Positions 1 through 6,249 of a stretch of 7,838 bases of DNA are shown piece by piece. The stretch's first letter is position 1; every line of letters starts with the position of its first letter. This DNA is from an uncultured Saprospiraceae bacterium. Lineage in GTDB: Bacteria > Bacteroidota > Bacteroidia > Chitinophagales > Saprospiraceae. The notes beneath the pieces were generated by a model. It had not been told where the DNA came from. It made no database searches and was given only the letters and a program-made list of their open reading frames with translations. The stretch spans positions 1 through 7,838 of the forward strand of contig CALHKJ010000497.1 in the NCBI GenBank assembly GCA_938033975.1, written 5' to 3'. Both the position numbers and the translations under genes were made by a program.

Positions 1-701
1 CTTAAGAATTCATAAGATTGTTTGATGAGCTTTTCTCCTCCAAGAATCGCACCACCCAATACTCTCCCTTGGCCATCAATATATTTTGTGGCAGAATGAA
101 TAGAAAGGTCAATTCCAAAATCTGAGGGTCGCTGTAAGTAGGGTGAGGCAAAACAATTATCCACAATTGAAATCACTTTGTTTTGCTTACATAACCGAGA
201 AAAGAACTCGAGATCTGCAATTTTCAAAGTTGGATTGGCTGGTGTTTCGAGGTAGGCGATTTTCGTATTATTTTGAATTCCTTTTTCCCAAGCTTCTTTG
301 TCGTCAATTTCTACCAAGGTATATTCTATACCCATTTTAGGAAGTAGATTGGTTATGATGTAGGAGGCATTTCCAAAAATATTCTTTGAAGCTAATATAT
401 GATCACCTTGTTGAAGTAAAGATGCAAAGGCAGTATAGATAGCGGCCATACCCGAAGCGGTAGTAACTCCCTTCTCATAGTTTTCAAGCAGACATAATTT
501 TTGAATAAACTCTTCTGTGTTCGGATTAGAAAAGCGAGAATATAGATTGCCTTCTAATTCATTTTTGAAAATGGCCTGACCTTGTTCTGCGCTTTCAAAA
601 GAAAAGCTAGAGGTTAAGTATAGTGGGACTGAATGTTCCCTATTGTGGGATTGCTCACTTTGAGATCTAATCGCTATCGTTTCAAATCTTTTATCTTCCA
701 T
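1..701 (-). CDS. metZ: O-succinyl/O-acetylhomoserine sulfhydrylase (trans-sulfuration PLP enzyme), partial at the left edge
   Basis: This is a cytosolic PLP enzyme of the Cys/Met metabolism family, which replaces the activated hydroxyl of an acylated homoserine with sulfide to give homocysteine for methionine synthesis. The window holds 233 N-terminal residues; roughly the last 160-170 of a usual ~390-400 residue protein lie beyond base 1. Visible family features in order are the phosphate-binding YSRFSNP loop (Y54, R56, supplied to the neighbouring subunit), ASGMAAI around G84/M85, the PLP-ring aspartate D181 in IVDNCFASPYLQ, and the Schiff-base lysine K206 in SATKYIDGQGRVLGG. The DGQGR stretch after the lysine is typical of the MetZ branch, but MetY, cystathionine gamma-synthase and methionine gamma-lyase share the fold, so acyl preference is inferred. 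The start at 701 gives MEDKRFET; no upstream in-frame ATG follows the riboswitch, and an A-rich tract precedes it. The SAM-I riboswitch in the leader strongly supports a biosynthetic role. Confidence 0.9.
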   Translation of the reverse strand, partial: MEDKRFETIAIRSQSEQSHNREHSVPLYLTSSFSFESAEQGQAIFKNELEGNLYSRFSNPNTEEFIQKLCLLENYEKGVTTASGMAAIYTAFASLLQQGDHILASKNIFGNASYIITNLLPKMGIEYTLVEIDDKEAWEKGIQNNTKIAYLETPANPTLKIADLEFFSRLCKQNKVISIVDNCFASPYLQRPSDFGIDLSIHSATKYIDGQGRVLGGAILGGEKLIKQSYEFL

Positions 702-759
702 GTATGTTTTTTAAATACCAAGAAGTGAAGAGTGAAACAGTAACAAATACTGATCGTTG

Positions 760-863
760 ATCATCTTTCTCCAAATAATTTGGAGATGGATTTAGCACCT
801 TTGTCCGGGAGGACTGGTTGCTAAGGTGTCATCGGGCCATTTCCCTCAACCTTTCTTGATAAT
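760..863 (-). ncRNA. SAM-I (S-box) riboswitch aptamer in the metZ leader
   Basis: Read on the minus strand, this segment carries the whole S-box signature. P1 pairs ATTATC (858-863) with GATGAT (760-765), including one G-T pair. CAAGAAAGG leads into the P2 arm with GAGGGA and GGCCCGATGA (829-838), the kink-turn and pseudoknot region. GCAACC (816-821) closes P2. P3 carries a GTCC/GGAC stem and ends in GGTGCTAAATCC (788-799). P4 is an 8-bp stem with a 3-base loop (768-786). S-adenosylmethionine binding stabilises P1 and lowers expression of methionine genes. The aptamer ends about 59 bases before the metZ start. I see no GC-rich terminator followed by a T-run in that interval, so how the switch acts here is not obvious from the sequence. 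Confidence 0.96.
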
Positions 864-888
864 TATTATAAAAAGAACGTTTCTGGAA

Positions 889-918
889 TGAAGATACTGT
901 AATTATGCAAGTACACAA
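889..918 (-). promoter_or_regulatory. Candidate Bacteroidetes-type promoter for riboswitch-metZ
   Basis: On the minus strand, TTG (916-918) is followed after 19 bases by TATCTTCA (889-896). This resembles the Bacteroidetes -33 TTG / -7 TAnnTTTG pattern, although the last two -7 bases differ. A start about 7 bases further on would begin the transcript some 15-20 bases before riboswitch P1, a sensible position. The call rests on pattern and position only. Confidence 0.4.
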
Positions 919-963
919 CATTTTCTGATTTCAATTATCAACACCATGCTCTCATAATGCCTC

Positions 964-983
964 CAAGGGGCTTTAACCCCTTG
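964..983 (-). terminator. Hairpin after the DoxX-like gene, possible weak terminator
   Basis: CAAGGGG (964-970) and CCCCTTG (977-983) form a perfect 7-bp inverted repeat with a 6-base loop, about 19 bases beyond the stop codon of the DoxX-like gene. No T-run follows on the minus strand, so it is not a canonical intrinsic terminator. It could serve as a transcript 3' end or processing structure. Its place between that stop and the metZ promoter fits an end-of-transcript role. Confidence 0.4.
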
Positions 984-1001
984 TAAGCTTACAATAAACC
1001 C

Positions 1002-1343
1002 TCACCTTCCTTTGCCACCAAGAAAACTTGGATTCCAAACAAGCAGAGCCAAAAGTACAGCCATAAATACAGCACCACCAATATCGTATGTACTTTTGCT
1101 CAAGTGATAAATAATGAAGAACAACATAAAGGCAATAAAAAAGCCAGCGACGGCTCTTCTGAATTTTGGCATCATGATCAAAATTCCACCAGCCAATTGC
1201 ATAACTCCTAAACCTTTCCATATTGTAGGTGAAACTGTATCCATTATGGAACACGGTGGTTCCATGAAGTTTAGAAACTTATCTGCGCCGATCATGAATA
1301 ATAGCGCTGCACAGATTCCGGCAATGATGTTGGAAAAATTCAT
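1002..1343 (-). CDS. DoxX-like small integral membrane protein
   Basis: This 113-residue protein is almost entirely hydrophobic, with four predicted membrane helices at about residues 5-24, 41-58, 64-81 and 87-104. The motif after helix 1 (GADKFLNFMEPP) and the four-helix layout resemble DoxX/DoxD-related proteins, a broad family of inner-membrane proteins whose bacterial members are mostly uncharacterised; some have been linked to redox or sulfur chemistry. The pairs C11/C31 and P29-P30 are visible, but I do not assign catalysis to them. The start at 1343 is preceded by an A-rich stretch typical of the phylum and opens directly into helix 1. It stands alone: the fasciclin gene diverges upstream and metZ, with its own riboswitch leader, lies downstream. 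An overlapping minus-strand frame at 973-1254 is rejected because it lacks coherent protein features. Family assignment is moderate; function is unknown. Confidence 0.72.
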   Translation of the reverse strand: MNFSNIIAGICAALLFMIGADKFLNFMEPPCSIMDTVSPTIWKGLGVMQLAGGILIMMPKFRRAVAGFFIAFMLFFIIYHLSKSTYDIGGAVFMAVLLALLVWNPSFLGGKGR

Positions 1344-1471
1344 TGTAATTTATTTTATGGCTCTAGGTTCTTCTAATTATATCCTGAGTTTATTAAATTC
1401 TTCTCCGAAAATATAAACAATCTTCATTTGGTTGGACATTTGCAGAGTTTAAAAATATTTTTTCAAACCCA

Positions 1472-1499
1472 GGCAACCCTTTTTCAATTAGCTGCACAT
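1472..1499 (+). promoter_or_regulatory. Candidate promoter region of the fasciclin gene (possible ECF-sigma type)
   Basis: GGCAACC (1472-1478) followed by a T-run and then, 15 bases after the AACC, GCACAT (1494-1499) resembles an ECF-sigma promoter with an AAC-type -35. The -10 match is weak. A competing housekeeping-type candidate lies just upstream: TTG (1432-1434), 21 bases, TATTTTTT (1456-1463). Either would give a leader of roughly 70-110 bases. Both are inferred by eye. Confidence 0.3.
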
Positions 1500-1500
1500 A

Positions 1501-1539
1501 TACAATTGTAAACGCCGGCCAGCGTCGCTTAAAGAGCGA
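1501..1539 (+). other. Palindrome and small hairpin in the fasciclin leader
   Basis: This segment between the candidate promoters and the fasciclin start holds a perfect 10-base palindrome, TACAATTGTA (1501-1510). A GC-rich patch (1511-1524) follows, then a 5-bp hairpin TCGCT (1525-1529) / AGCGA (1535-1539). The GC-rich patch stands out from the AT-rich surroundings. It could be a regulator site or leader structure; nothing here identifies it further. Confidence 0.35.
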
Positions 1540-1577
1540 AAGACAATTCTTATTCAAAACTAAAATTAATTCTAAAG

Positions 1578-2462
1578 ATGAAAAAAATCATATTCAAACT
1601 TCTAATCCTATCAGTTTTCTTTACAAGTAATGTAAATGCGCAAACGGTGGTCGATATTGTTGTGAACAGTCCTGATCACAATACCTTAGAAACTGCCGTT
1701 ATTGCCGCTGAGCTTGCTGGCGCTTTATCTGGTGAAGGTCCATTTACAGTTTTTGCACCTACAGATGCTGCCTTCGGAGCTATTGATGCAGCGACATTAA
1801 ACACTTTATTGGCGGATCCAACGGGAGATTTGGCTACGATACTTTCACATCATGTGGTAGTTGGTGTAGCAGACTCAGGTACAATCATGGATGGTCAATC
1901 TATTGGTAATTTGATAGCGCAAAATCTAACATTTTCTACAGCATCAGGACTTACTGTCAATGGAGCAAATATCAGTGTGACGGATATTAGAGCAGAAAAT
2001 GGAGTAGTGCATGTTATCGATGCAGTAATGCTTCCAGAGGCGATGAAAACAAGAATTATGGGTACGATTATGGATGTAGTTTCTACTAGTCCAGTACATA
2101 CGACTCTTAATTCTTTAATCGAGACTGCAGGTCTTGATGGTGCATTGAGTGGGGAAGGTCCATTTACTCTTTTTGCACCAACAGATGAGGCAATCGCAGC
2201 ACTTCCAGCTGAAGTGGTAGAATCATTATTAGCAGATCCAACAGGAGCACTTTCACAAGTTTTATTATTTCATGCAGTCAGTGGGGTTGCATCCACAGAT
2301 AATATCGCTGACGGAACCAGAGTAGGTAGTTTGCAAGGTGGCAACCTAGAGTTTGCAGCTAATGCTAATGGAGTAACAGTAAACGGAATCAACATTTCTA
2401 CTTTCGATATATACACTACCAATGGAGTAGTGCACGTAATAGATGCAGTTTTAGTTCCGTAA
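1578..2462 (+). CDS. Secreted protein with two fasciclin (FAS1) domains
   Basis: This 294-residue exported protein begins with a signal peptide (residues 1-21, Lys-rich start, hydrophobic core, VNA cleavage site before Q22). Two FAS1 domains follow at about 25-153 and 164-294, with nothing else after them. Each has the H1 block (GEGPFTVFAPTDAAF at 52-66; GEGPFTLFAPTDEAI at 192-206) and the H2 block (NGVVHVIDAVMLP at 141-153; NGVVHVIDAVLVP at 282-294). The central histidine of the YH motif is present in both (LSHHV and LLFHAV). FAS1 domains mediate cell-surface adhesion in many organisms; in bacteria such secreted proteins are mostly assigned to adhesion or matrix roles, which here is inference. 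The two domains are alike at DNA level, pointing to internal duplication. It diverges from the DoxX-like gene, is monocistronic and ends in a strong hairpin. The start is supported by the signal peptide and the A-rich upstream tract. Confidence 0.93.
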   Translation: MKKIIFKLLILSVFFTSNVNAQTVVDIVVNSPDHNTLETAVIAAELAGALSGEGPFTVFAPTDAAFGAIDAATLNTLLADPTGDLATILSHHVVVGVADSGTIMDGQSIGNLIAQNLTFSTASGLTVNGANISVTDIRAENGVVHVIDAVMLPEAMKTRIMGTIMDVVSTSPVHTTLNSLIETAGLDGALSGEGPFTLFAPTDEAIAALPAEVVESLLADPTGALSQVLLFHAVSGVASTDNIADGTRVGSLQGGNLEFAANANGVTVNGINISTFDIYTTNGVVHVIDAVLVP

Positions 2463-2481
2463 TATTCAATTGTTAGACATG

Positions 2482-2520
2482 AAAGGTGTTCAATGATTTA
2501 TTTCATTGGGCACCTTTTTT
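2482..2520 (+). terminator. Intrinsic terminator of the fasciclin gene
   Basis: A long hairpin begins 20 bases after the stop codon: AAAGGTG plus TTCAATGA pairs with TCATTGGG plus CACCTTT, followed by a run of T. The A-rich 5' side would also give a weaker minus-strand terminator for the convergent DUF4846 gene. Confidence 0.88.
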
Positions 2521-2536
2521 ATTGCCAAGATATTAA

Positions 2537-3391
2537 TTAGAAAGTTTTGAGCTCACTCAAGGTAAATATCCATTCTGGTGTGGCAATCTCTTCATTTTCA
2601 AAACTGTACCATGGACTCAAATTTGTGTTCACAGGATTGTTAAGTATTTGGATCTCTTGAGCTGGCATGTAACTTTGGGCAAGAAGGTATATTTGTTTTC
2701 CAGTTTTTTCATGTATCGCTTTGTCTACGATAATAACTGCATGTCCAGGATGACCTCCTCTAATCAAAACATCACCAATATCAGCTTGATCAATCTTTTT
2801 TTTCTTCAATTCTTTCTCTAGTGAAGCAGTGCCAGCATAAGTAAATATTAGCTCTAAGTATTCCCAAAAATCTTCATAATTGTTGGAGGCAGCTGTTCCT
2901 TGGTCCCAATAGGTTTTATTCCCTTCCACTATCATTCTCCTTCCTTTCATCCATTCGCTATATTCAACAGTAAAACCATTGGTGAAATTGAATTTTATTT
3001 CGTCATACTTTTTTTGTTGCCACAAATGTTCTGCCTTAAGTCTTATAATCGCATCAGCGCATTGATGAAGATTTTTGTTGCCAATGGGTAATTTGATTAC
3101 ATAGCTATAGATTCCATTGTTTTGTTTAATAGATCCATTGTAATAATTGACAAGAGATCCATTTGGCTTTAATGGAAGCTTTCTTAGATAGTCCATAAAG
3201 GTATTTTCTTCCACCTTAAGTTTTTGATAACCACTTGGGCAGGAAATTTCCATAACTGTGGCTGGATCTTTTGCCTTGTTAGAATTAGGAGTAGGATCGG
3301 CAATACGATATTGACTAAAGTTTGCTTCCCGAGTTGGTTCAGAACAAGCAAAGCTTAGAAATATTACAATAGTTAAGATGGCAACTTTCAT
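2537..3391 (-). CDS. DUF4846 family protein, putative lipoprotein
   Basis: This 284-residue protein matches, from memory of the family, DUF4846, found mainly in Bacteroidetes and without known function. Family-like blocks are FMDYLRKLPL (65-74), the long QCADAIIRLKAEHLW helix (110-124), FNFTNGF (134-140), GDVLIRGGHPGHAVIIVD (206-223) and LLAQSYMPAQEIQILNNP (236-253), closing with SPWYSF. The N-terminus has a short hydrophobic segment ending in SFAC-S with C16 as a possible lipidated cysteine. The residue at -3 is Ser, not the usual Leu, so a plain signal peptide is possible. A cysteine at the start of a helix (C111) followed later by a strand-borne histidine (H217) and a polar AQS resembles the layout of papain-like hydrolases; this is only a hypothesis. 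It converges on the fasciclin gene and follows the VIT-vWA gene in the same direction, across a strong terminator. Confidence 0.85.
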   Translation of the reverse strand: MKVAILTIVIFLSFACSEPTREANFSQYRIADPTPNSNKAKDPATVMEISCPSGYQKLKVEENTFMDYLRKLPLKPNGSLVNYYNGSIKQNNGIYSYVIKLPIGNKNLHQCADAIIRLKAEHLWQQKKYDEIKFNFTNGFTVEYSEWMKGRRMIVEGNKTYWDQGTAASNNYEDFWEYLELIFTYAGTASLEKELKKKKIDQADIGDVLIRGGHPGHAVIIVDKAIHEKTGKQIYLLAQSYMPAQEIQILNNPVNTNLSPWYSFENEEIATPEWIFTLSELKTF

Positions 3392-3415
3392 AAAGTGATT
3401 TGCTAATAGAACTAA

Positions 3416-3449
3416 AAAAGCATGTGCAAAATTATCTGCACATGCTTTT
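3416..3449 (-). terminator. Strong intrinsic terminator of the VIT-vWA gene
   Basis: A perfect 13-bp inverted repeat (AAAAGCATGTGCA at 3416-3428, its complement at 3437-3449) with an 8-base loop begins 24 bases after the stop. On the minus strand the stem runs into six T. It sits only 24 bases before the DUF4846 start, which leaves that gene little room for its own promoter. Confidence 0.92.
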
Positions 3450-3473
3450 CTATTTGTAGAAACTATAATTTAC

Positions 3474-5624
3474 TTATCTCATGATAACAAATTTCTCAGT
3501 ATCAATAATTTTATCTCCATCCTTCATACTTACTACATACATTCCTGATGGTAGATCGCCAAGAAGTATTTCAATTATTTCATCTTCGCTATAGTTGATC
3601 AAGCTGAAATCTTGTGTTTTTAAAATCTGACCTGCCATATCTTGTATCTGGAATTTTACTTTATCTGCATGAATGTGATCAAAGTCAAGGACCTTAAGCC
3701 TAAGAATTCTAGATTCATCAATCATGTCTATAACAACCAGATAATCCAATGTCGATTTTGGTACCGCATCAAATTCAGTTGCAACAATTCCTCCAGAATT
3801 GTCATCCGTTAAATCTGTTTCCTCCGGTATTTCCTGTTGTAAGGTGTAGGTACTATCTACTGCTACAAAAGAGGTAAATTCTGTAACCAAGCTGTACTTA
3901 AGACCAAGTGCTGTAATCTCTTGATCAATGCTTAAGGTGTCATTTGGATTATCTGCAATTTCATAATCAGACATCAGTTTGATTTTTTTTCTTGCCCACA
4001 AGTATTGCAAGGCGATATTTTCTTCTGCATTGGCTGTATAGTTATCAAAATTAAAGGTATGAGTAAAATAACTACCTGCTTTTTCTCCCTCAATTGTAAG
4101 ACTACCATTTTCTGCCGAATCATATTTTCCAAAAATGATAACGGGTCTATCCGCAAAAATATCAGGAATGGTCAGTGGTTCTACATCATAAATATTGACG
4201 CCAGAAAAGCTTGTAGTAATATTTGTCAAAGCCGGCTTTTCGATATACCGCTTAAAATCATCAGCTACATCAATTGCATCATTAAAATCTGTAGCAACAA
4301 AGGGTTCACCTTCGCCTACATAAGCAAGTCCATTGATGATGAACCTATTGACAGATTCTCCAATTCCAAAAGAAAAGAAATTGGCTTCATTAAGATTATC
4401 TCTTATTAAATTATACGCAGTCTTCTCAACCGTTACATAACCATCTGTAAGAATGACAAAGGTTCTTGAAAAATCATCATCCACTTCCATGTCAAGCGCT
4501 TGTTCTAAAGCAGGTATCAAATTTGTACCGCCACCTCCACTGAGATTATTCAACAAATCAATGGCCATATTGATATTTTGATTTGAAACATTAAGAGAGT
4601 TTTCTGCTAGCGCACTGCTTCCTCCTGCAAAGAATATGATGTTAAATTTATCTTCGTAGTTAAGATCTGAAAGTAGATCTGTAATTAATTTTTTAGAAAT
4701 CTCCAAAGGCTCTCCTTGCATTGAACCGGATACATCCATTAGAAAAATATACTCTCTTGGTGGACTGTCATAAGCCTCACCAAAATTTGGAGGTTGCACC
4801 ATAGAAAGAAAGAAATTTTCGGTCTCACCTTCATACAAAAGTAACCCTGTGTGAATATCAGCTCTAGTGAGTTTATAGTCTACAATAAAGTCAGCACCTG
4901 GGGCTGTGGACAAACTGGTATTTGTTCCTAAACTTTCATTGTCAAACTCTACATTGTGTGACTTGCATTCTGCTTGGACCGGCATACCTGCATTGATTTG
5001 CAGGTCAATATTCAATTCTGTTTGGCTTACTTCTGTAAGTTGAGCCTCCCCAAGACCAACCCATTCTTCACCCTCAGTCGTATATCTCGGCCCCACAATA
5101 TTTGGGAATACAAATTGGTATTTTCCATCTCTTGGACTCATCAATTCAGTATAAGTCATTCGCACCCTGATGGTGTCACTTGATTGAATATTAGCTAAGC
5201 TCATTTGAAATACATTGGGTCTTTCTTGTTCTAGAAGAGACGCCGTTTGGCCTGCCTCACTCGCAGAGTCAAAAATTTCTTGAGCTTCTTCTTTTTCTTT
5301 AATGACAGCTTTAATGATTCGATTATTGATTTGCATCTCCATTGCGTAGATAGCTGCCTGATCAGACATAGGAAAGATATAAGTTGCATCGAGTAGAGAG
5401 TCGCCTGCATTGTAATATGTCTGTTCTACAACAACATTTGCAATCACACCACTGATGGTTGCATCCACATTAGTTGACAAGAGAGCTAAAGAAATTCCAG
5501 TAGTATCAACTGTTTCAATATTAAAATAGGGACAGCCAGTTTGGGCATTGGCGGATTGAGATCCAAGCATAAAAACAATAAGAGCAATAAAGAGACTTTT
5601 GAATGAAGTTGTAAAAGTTGACAT
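3474..5624 (-). CDS. Secreted VIT and von Willebrand A domain protein with a C-terminal T9SS-like sorting domain
   Basis: This 716-residue surface or secreted protein has an N-terminal signal peptide (about 1-27, SANAQ site), a VIT (vault/inter-alpha-trypsin) domain at about 37-165 and a vWA domain at about 289-465. The vWA metal-ion-dependent adhesion site looks complete: D297-x-S299-x-S301, T367 in SGGGGTN and D394 in ILTDG. The segment LKYSLVTEFTSFVAVD (575-590) is the conserved post-vWA block of VIT-vWA proteins. Residues about 628-716 look like a beta-rich T9SS type A sorting domain (MAGQILKT..., LPSGMYVVSMKDG, ending KFVIMR), which would be cleaved during export across the outer membrane. 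VIT-vWA proteins are related to inter-alpha-trypsin inhibitor heavy chains and probably bind protein ligands through Mg2+; the ligand is unknown. The gene has a 183-base upstream gap and its own terminator. Start at 5624 is set by the signal peptide. Confidence 0.92.
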   Translation of the reverse strand: MSTFTTSFKSLFIALIVFMLGSQSANAQTGCPYFNIETVDTTGISLALLSTNVDATISGVIANVVVEQTYYNAGDSLLDATYIFPMSDQAAIYAMEMQINNRIIKAVIKEKEEAQEIFDSASEAGQTASLLEQERPNVFQMSLANIQSSDTIRVRMTYTELMSPRDGKYQFVFPNIVGPRYTTEGEEWVGLGEAQLTEVSQTELNIDLQINAGMPVQAECKSHNVEFDNESLGTNTSLSTAPGADFIVDYKLTRADIHTGLLLYEGETENFFLSMVQPPNFGEAYDSPPREYIFLMDVSGSMQGEPLEISKKLITDLLSDLNYEDKFNIIFFAGGSSALAENSLNVSNQNINMAIDLLNNLSGGGGTNLIPALEQALDMEVDDDFSRTFVILTDGYVTVEKTAYNLIRDNLNEANFFSFGIGESVNRFIINGLAYVGEGEPFVATDFNDAIDVADDFKRYIEKPALTNITTSFSGVNIYDVEPLTIPDIFADRPVIIFGKYDSAENGSLTIEGEKAGSYFTHTFNFDNYTANAEENIALQYLWARKKIKLMSDYEIADNPNDTLSIDQEITALGLKYSLVTEFTSFVAVDSTYTLQQEIPEETDLTDDNSGGIVATEFDAVPKSTLDYLVVIDMIDESRILRLKVLDFDHIHADKVKFQIQDMAGQILKTQDFSLINYSEDEIIEILLGDLPSGMYVVSMKDGDKIIDTEKFVIMR

Positions 5625-5732
5625 AGGCTAATGTTTTAATTATTCTTAAGATAGAAATAATTGCCCTTTTAATTGATTGAATCTATTTCTAAGTCGCTAA
5701 GGAGATTTAATTTTACCAACCTTTGTATTTTT

Positions 5733-5750
5733 TTAACCGTCACCTTAACC
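5733..5750 (-). repeat. Tandem hexamer repeat upstream of the VIT-vWA gene
   Basis: On the minus strand the sequence reads GGTTAA-GGTGAC-GGTTAA: three adjacent 6-base units, the outer two identical. It lies about 110-125 bases before the VIT-vWA start and just before the neighbouring gene's terminator. It could be part of a regulatory region or chance; no known site is recognised. Confidence 0.3.
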
Positions 5751-5756
5751 TGAGAA

Positions 5757-5794
5757 CAAAAAAAAGAGCCTTACATTTTGTAAAGCTCTTTTTT
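5757..5794 (-). terminator. Intrinsic terminator of the SnoaL-like gene
   Basis: AGAGC-CTTAC and GTAAAGCTCT form a near-perfect hairpin with a short AT loop, beginning about 14 bases beyond the SnoaL-like stop codon. On the minus strand it is followed by eight T, and the plus-strand side also ends in six T. Confidence 0.88.
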
Positions 5795-5807
5795 CAATTT
5801 GTATTAA

Positions 5808-6173
5808 TTATACTGGATAGAAGAATTGTTCTGATACAATCTTGCCATCCTTCACTTTAAACATTGCCAATTCAGCGTCCTTTGCTCTTTCTCTTCCTTT
5901 CATTTTAATATCCATACTCATCGAACAGGTAAAATGATCTCCAGCAACTATAGGATCGCTGACTTCCATTCCGTAAAACTGTTCTACCATGCTATTCCAC
6001 TGCTTGCCTTTTTCCTGAATGGCTTCCATGCCTTCACTTCTGTGAGGATAACCAACAGCTCCCTCCATTTCAATACTTACGGCGTCAGGAGAATAAAGCT
6101 CTTTATAAGCATCTTCAAAATTTCCTGTTCTGCAGTATTCTACCAATTTGTTTGCTACTTCTTGTGTTGTCAT
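5808..6173 (-). CDS. SnoaL-like / NTF2-superfamily protein
   Basis: This small cytosolic protein of 121 residues has the length and pattern of SnoaL-like NTF2-fold domains. An N-terminal helix pair (TTQEVANKLVEYCRTGNFEDAYKELYSPDAVSIE) leads into a strand, then a helix with GMEAIQEKGKQW (48-59), then four strands ending VKDGKIVSEQFFYPV. Members form a cone-shaped pocket; some are isomerases or cyclases, many bind small molecules and have no known activity. No catalytic residue can be named here with confidence. There is no signal peptide. It follows the WYL regulator with a 68-base gap that holds a palindrome matching one in front of the regulator, so I infer control by that regulator either from its own promoter or by readthrough. 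Start at 6173 gives MTTQEVAN, a usual beginning for the family, preceded by an A-rich tract. Confidence 0.85.
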   Translation of the reverse strand: MTTQEVANKLVEYCRTGNFEDAYKELYSPDAVSIEMEGAVGYPHRSEGMEAIQEKGKQWNSMVEQFYGMEVSDPIVAGDHFTCSMSMDIKMKGRERAKDAELAMFKVKDGKIVSEQFFYPV

Positions 6174-6234
6174 AATTTTTGATTTTTTGTTATATAATTA
6201 CTTTTAATAATTACGCTAAGCTAATAGGTGAGTA

Positions 6235-6249
6235 TGACATATCATGTCA
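6235..6249. promoter_or_regulatory. Putative WYL-regulator operator, copy 1 (before the SnoaL-like gene)
   Basis: TGACA-TATCA-TGTCA is an inverted repeat with 5-base arms. It overlaps the last codons and stop of the regulator gene (stop at 6242-6244) and lies 62 bases before the SnoaL-like start. Flanking GTA on the 5' side of the plus strand is shared with copy 2 read on the minus strand. On the minus strand TAGCTTAG, a weak TAnnTT box, lies 11 bases after the palindrome. Confidence 0.6.

Noticed and set aside
143..340. Plus-strand open frame of 65 codons
   Set aside because: It lies wholly opposite the metZ coding region, whose translation shows clear family motifs; the plus-strand product is low-complexity and has no domain.
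738..752. CAGTA/TACTG hairpin as the riboswitch terminator
   Set aside because: The stem is only 5 bp and AT-rich and is followed by just TTTC on the minus strand, too weak for a convincing intrinsic terminator.
973..1254. Minus-strand frame overlapping the DoxX-like gene
   Set aside because: It is in another frame of a gene with four clean membrane helices; its product is rich in Trp/Tyr/Cys without pattern.
1114..1416. Plus-strand open frame of 100 codons
   Set aside because: It is antisense to the DoxX-like gene; it has no recognisable domain and no promoter or translation signal.
3416..3449. Perfect inverted repeat considered as a mobile-element end or attachment site
   Set aside because: Its place right after a stop codon and the T-run on the minus strand explain it fully as a terminator; no transposase or target duplication is present.
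4005..4409. Plus-strand open frame of 134 codons
   Set aside because: It is antisense to the vWA-coding region and Ile/Cys/Lys-rich, as expected from the reverse of an AT-rich gene; smaller frames at 2900-3091, 4974-5183 and 5934-6182 fail likewise.
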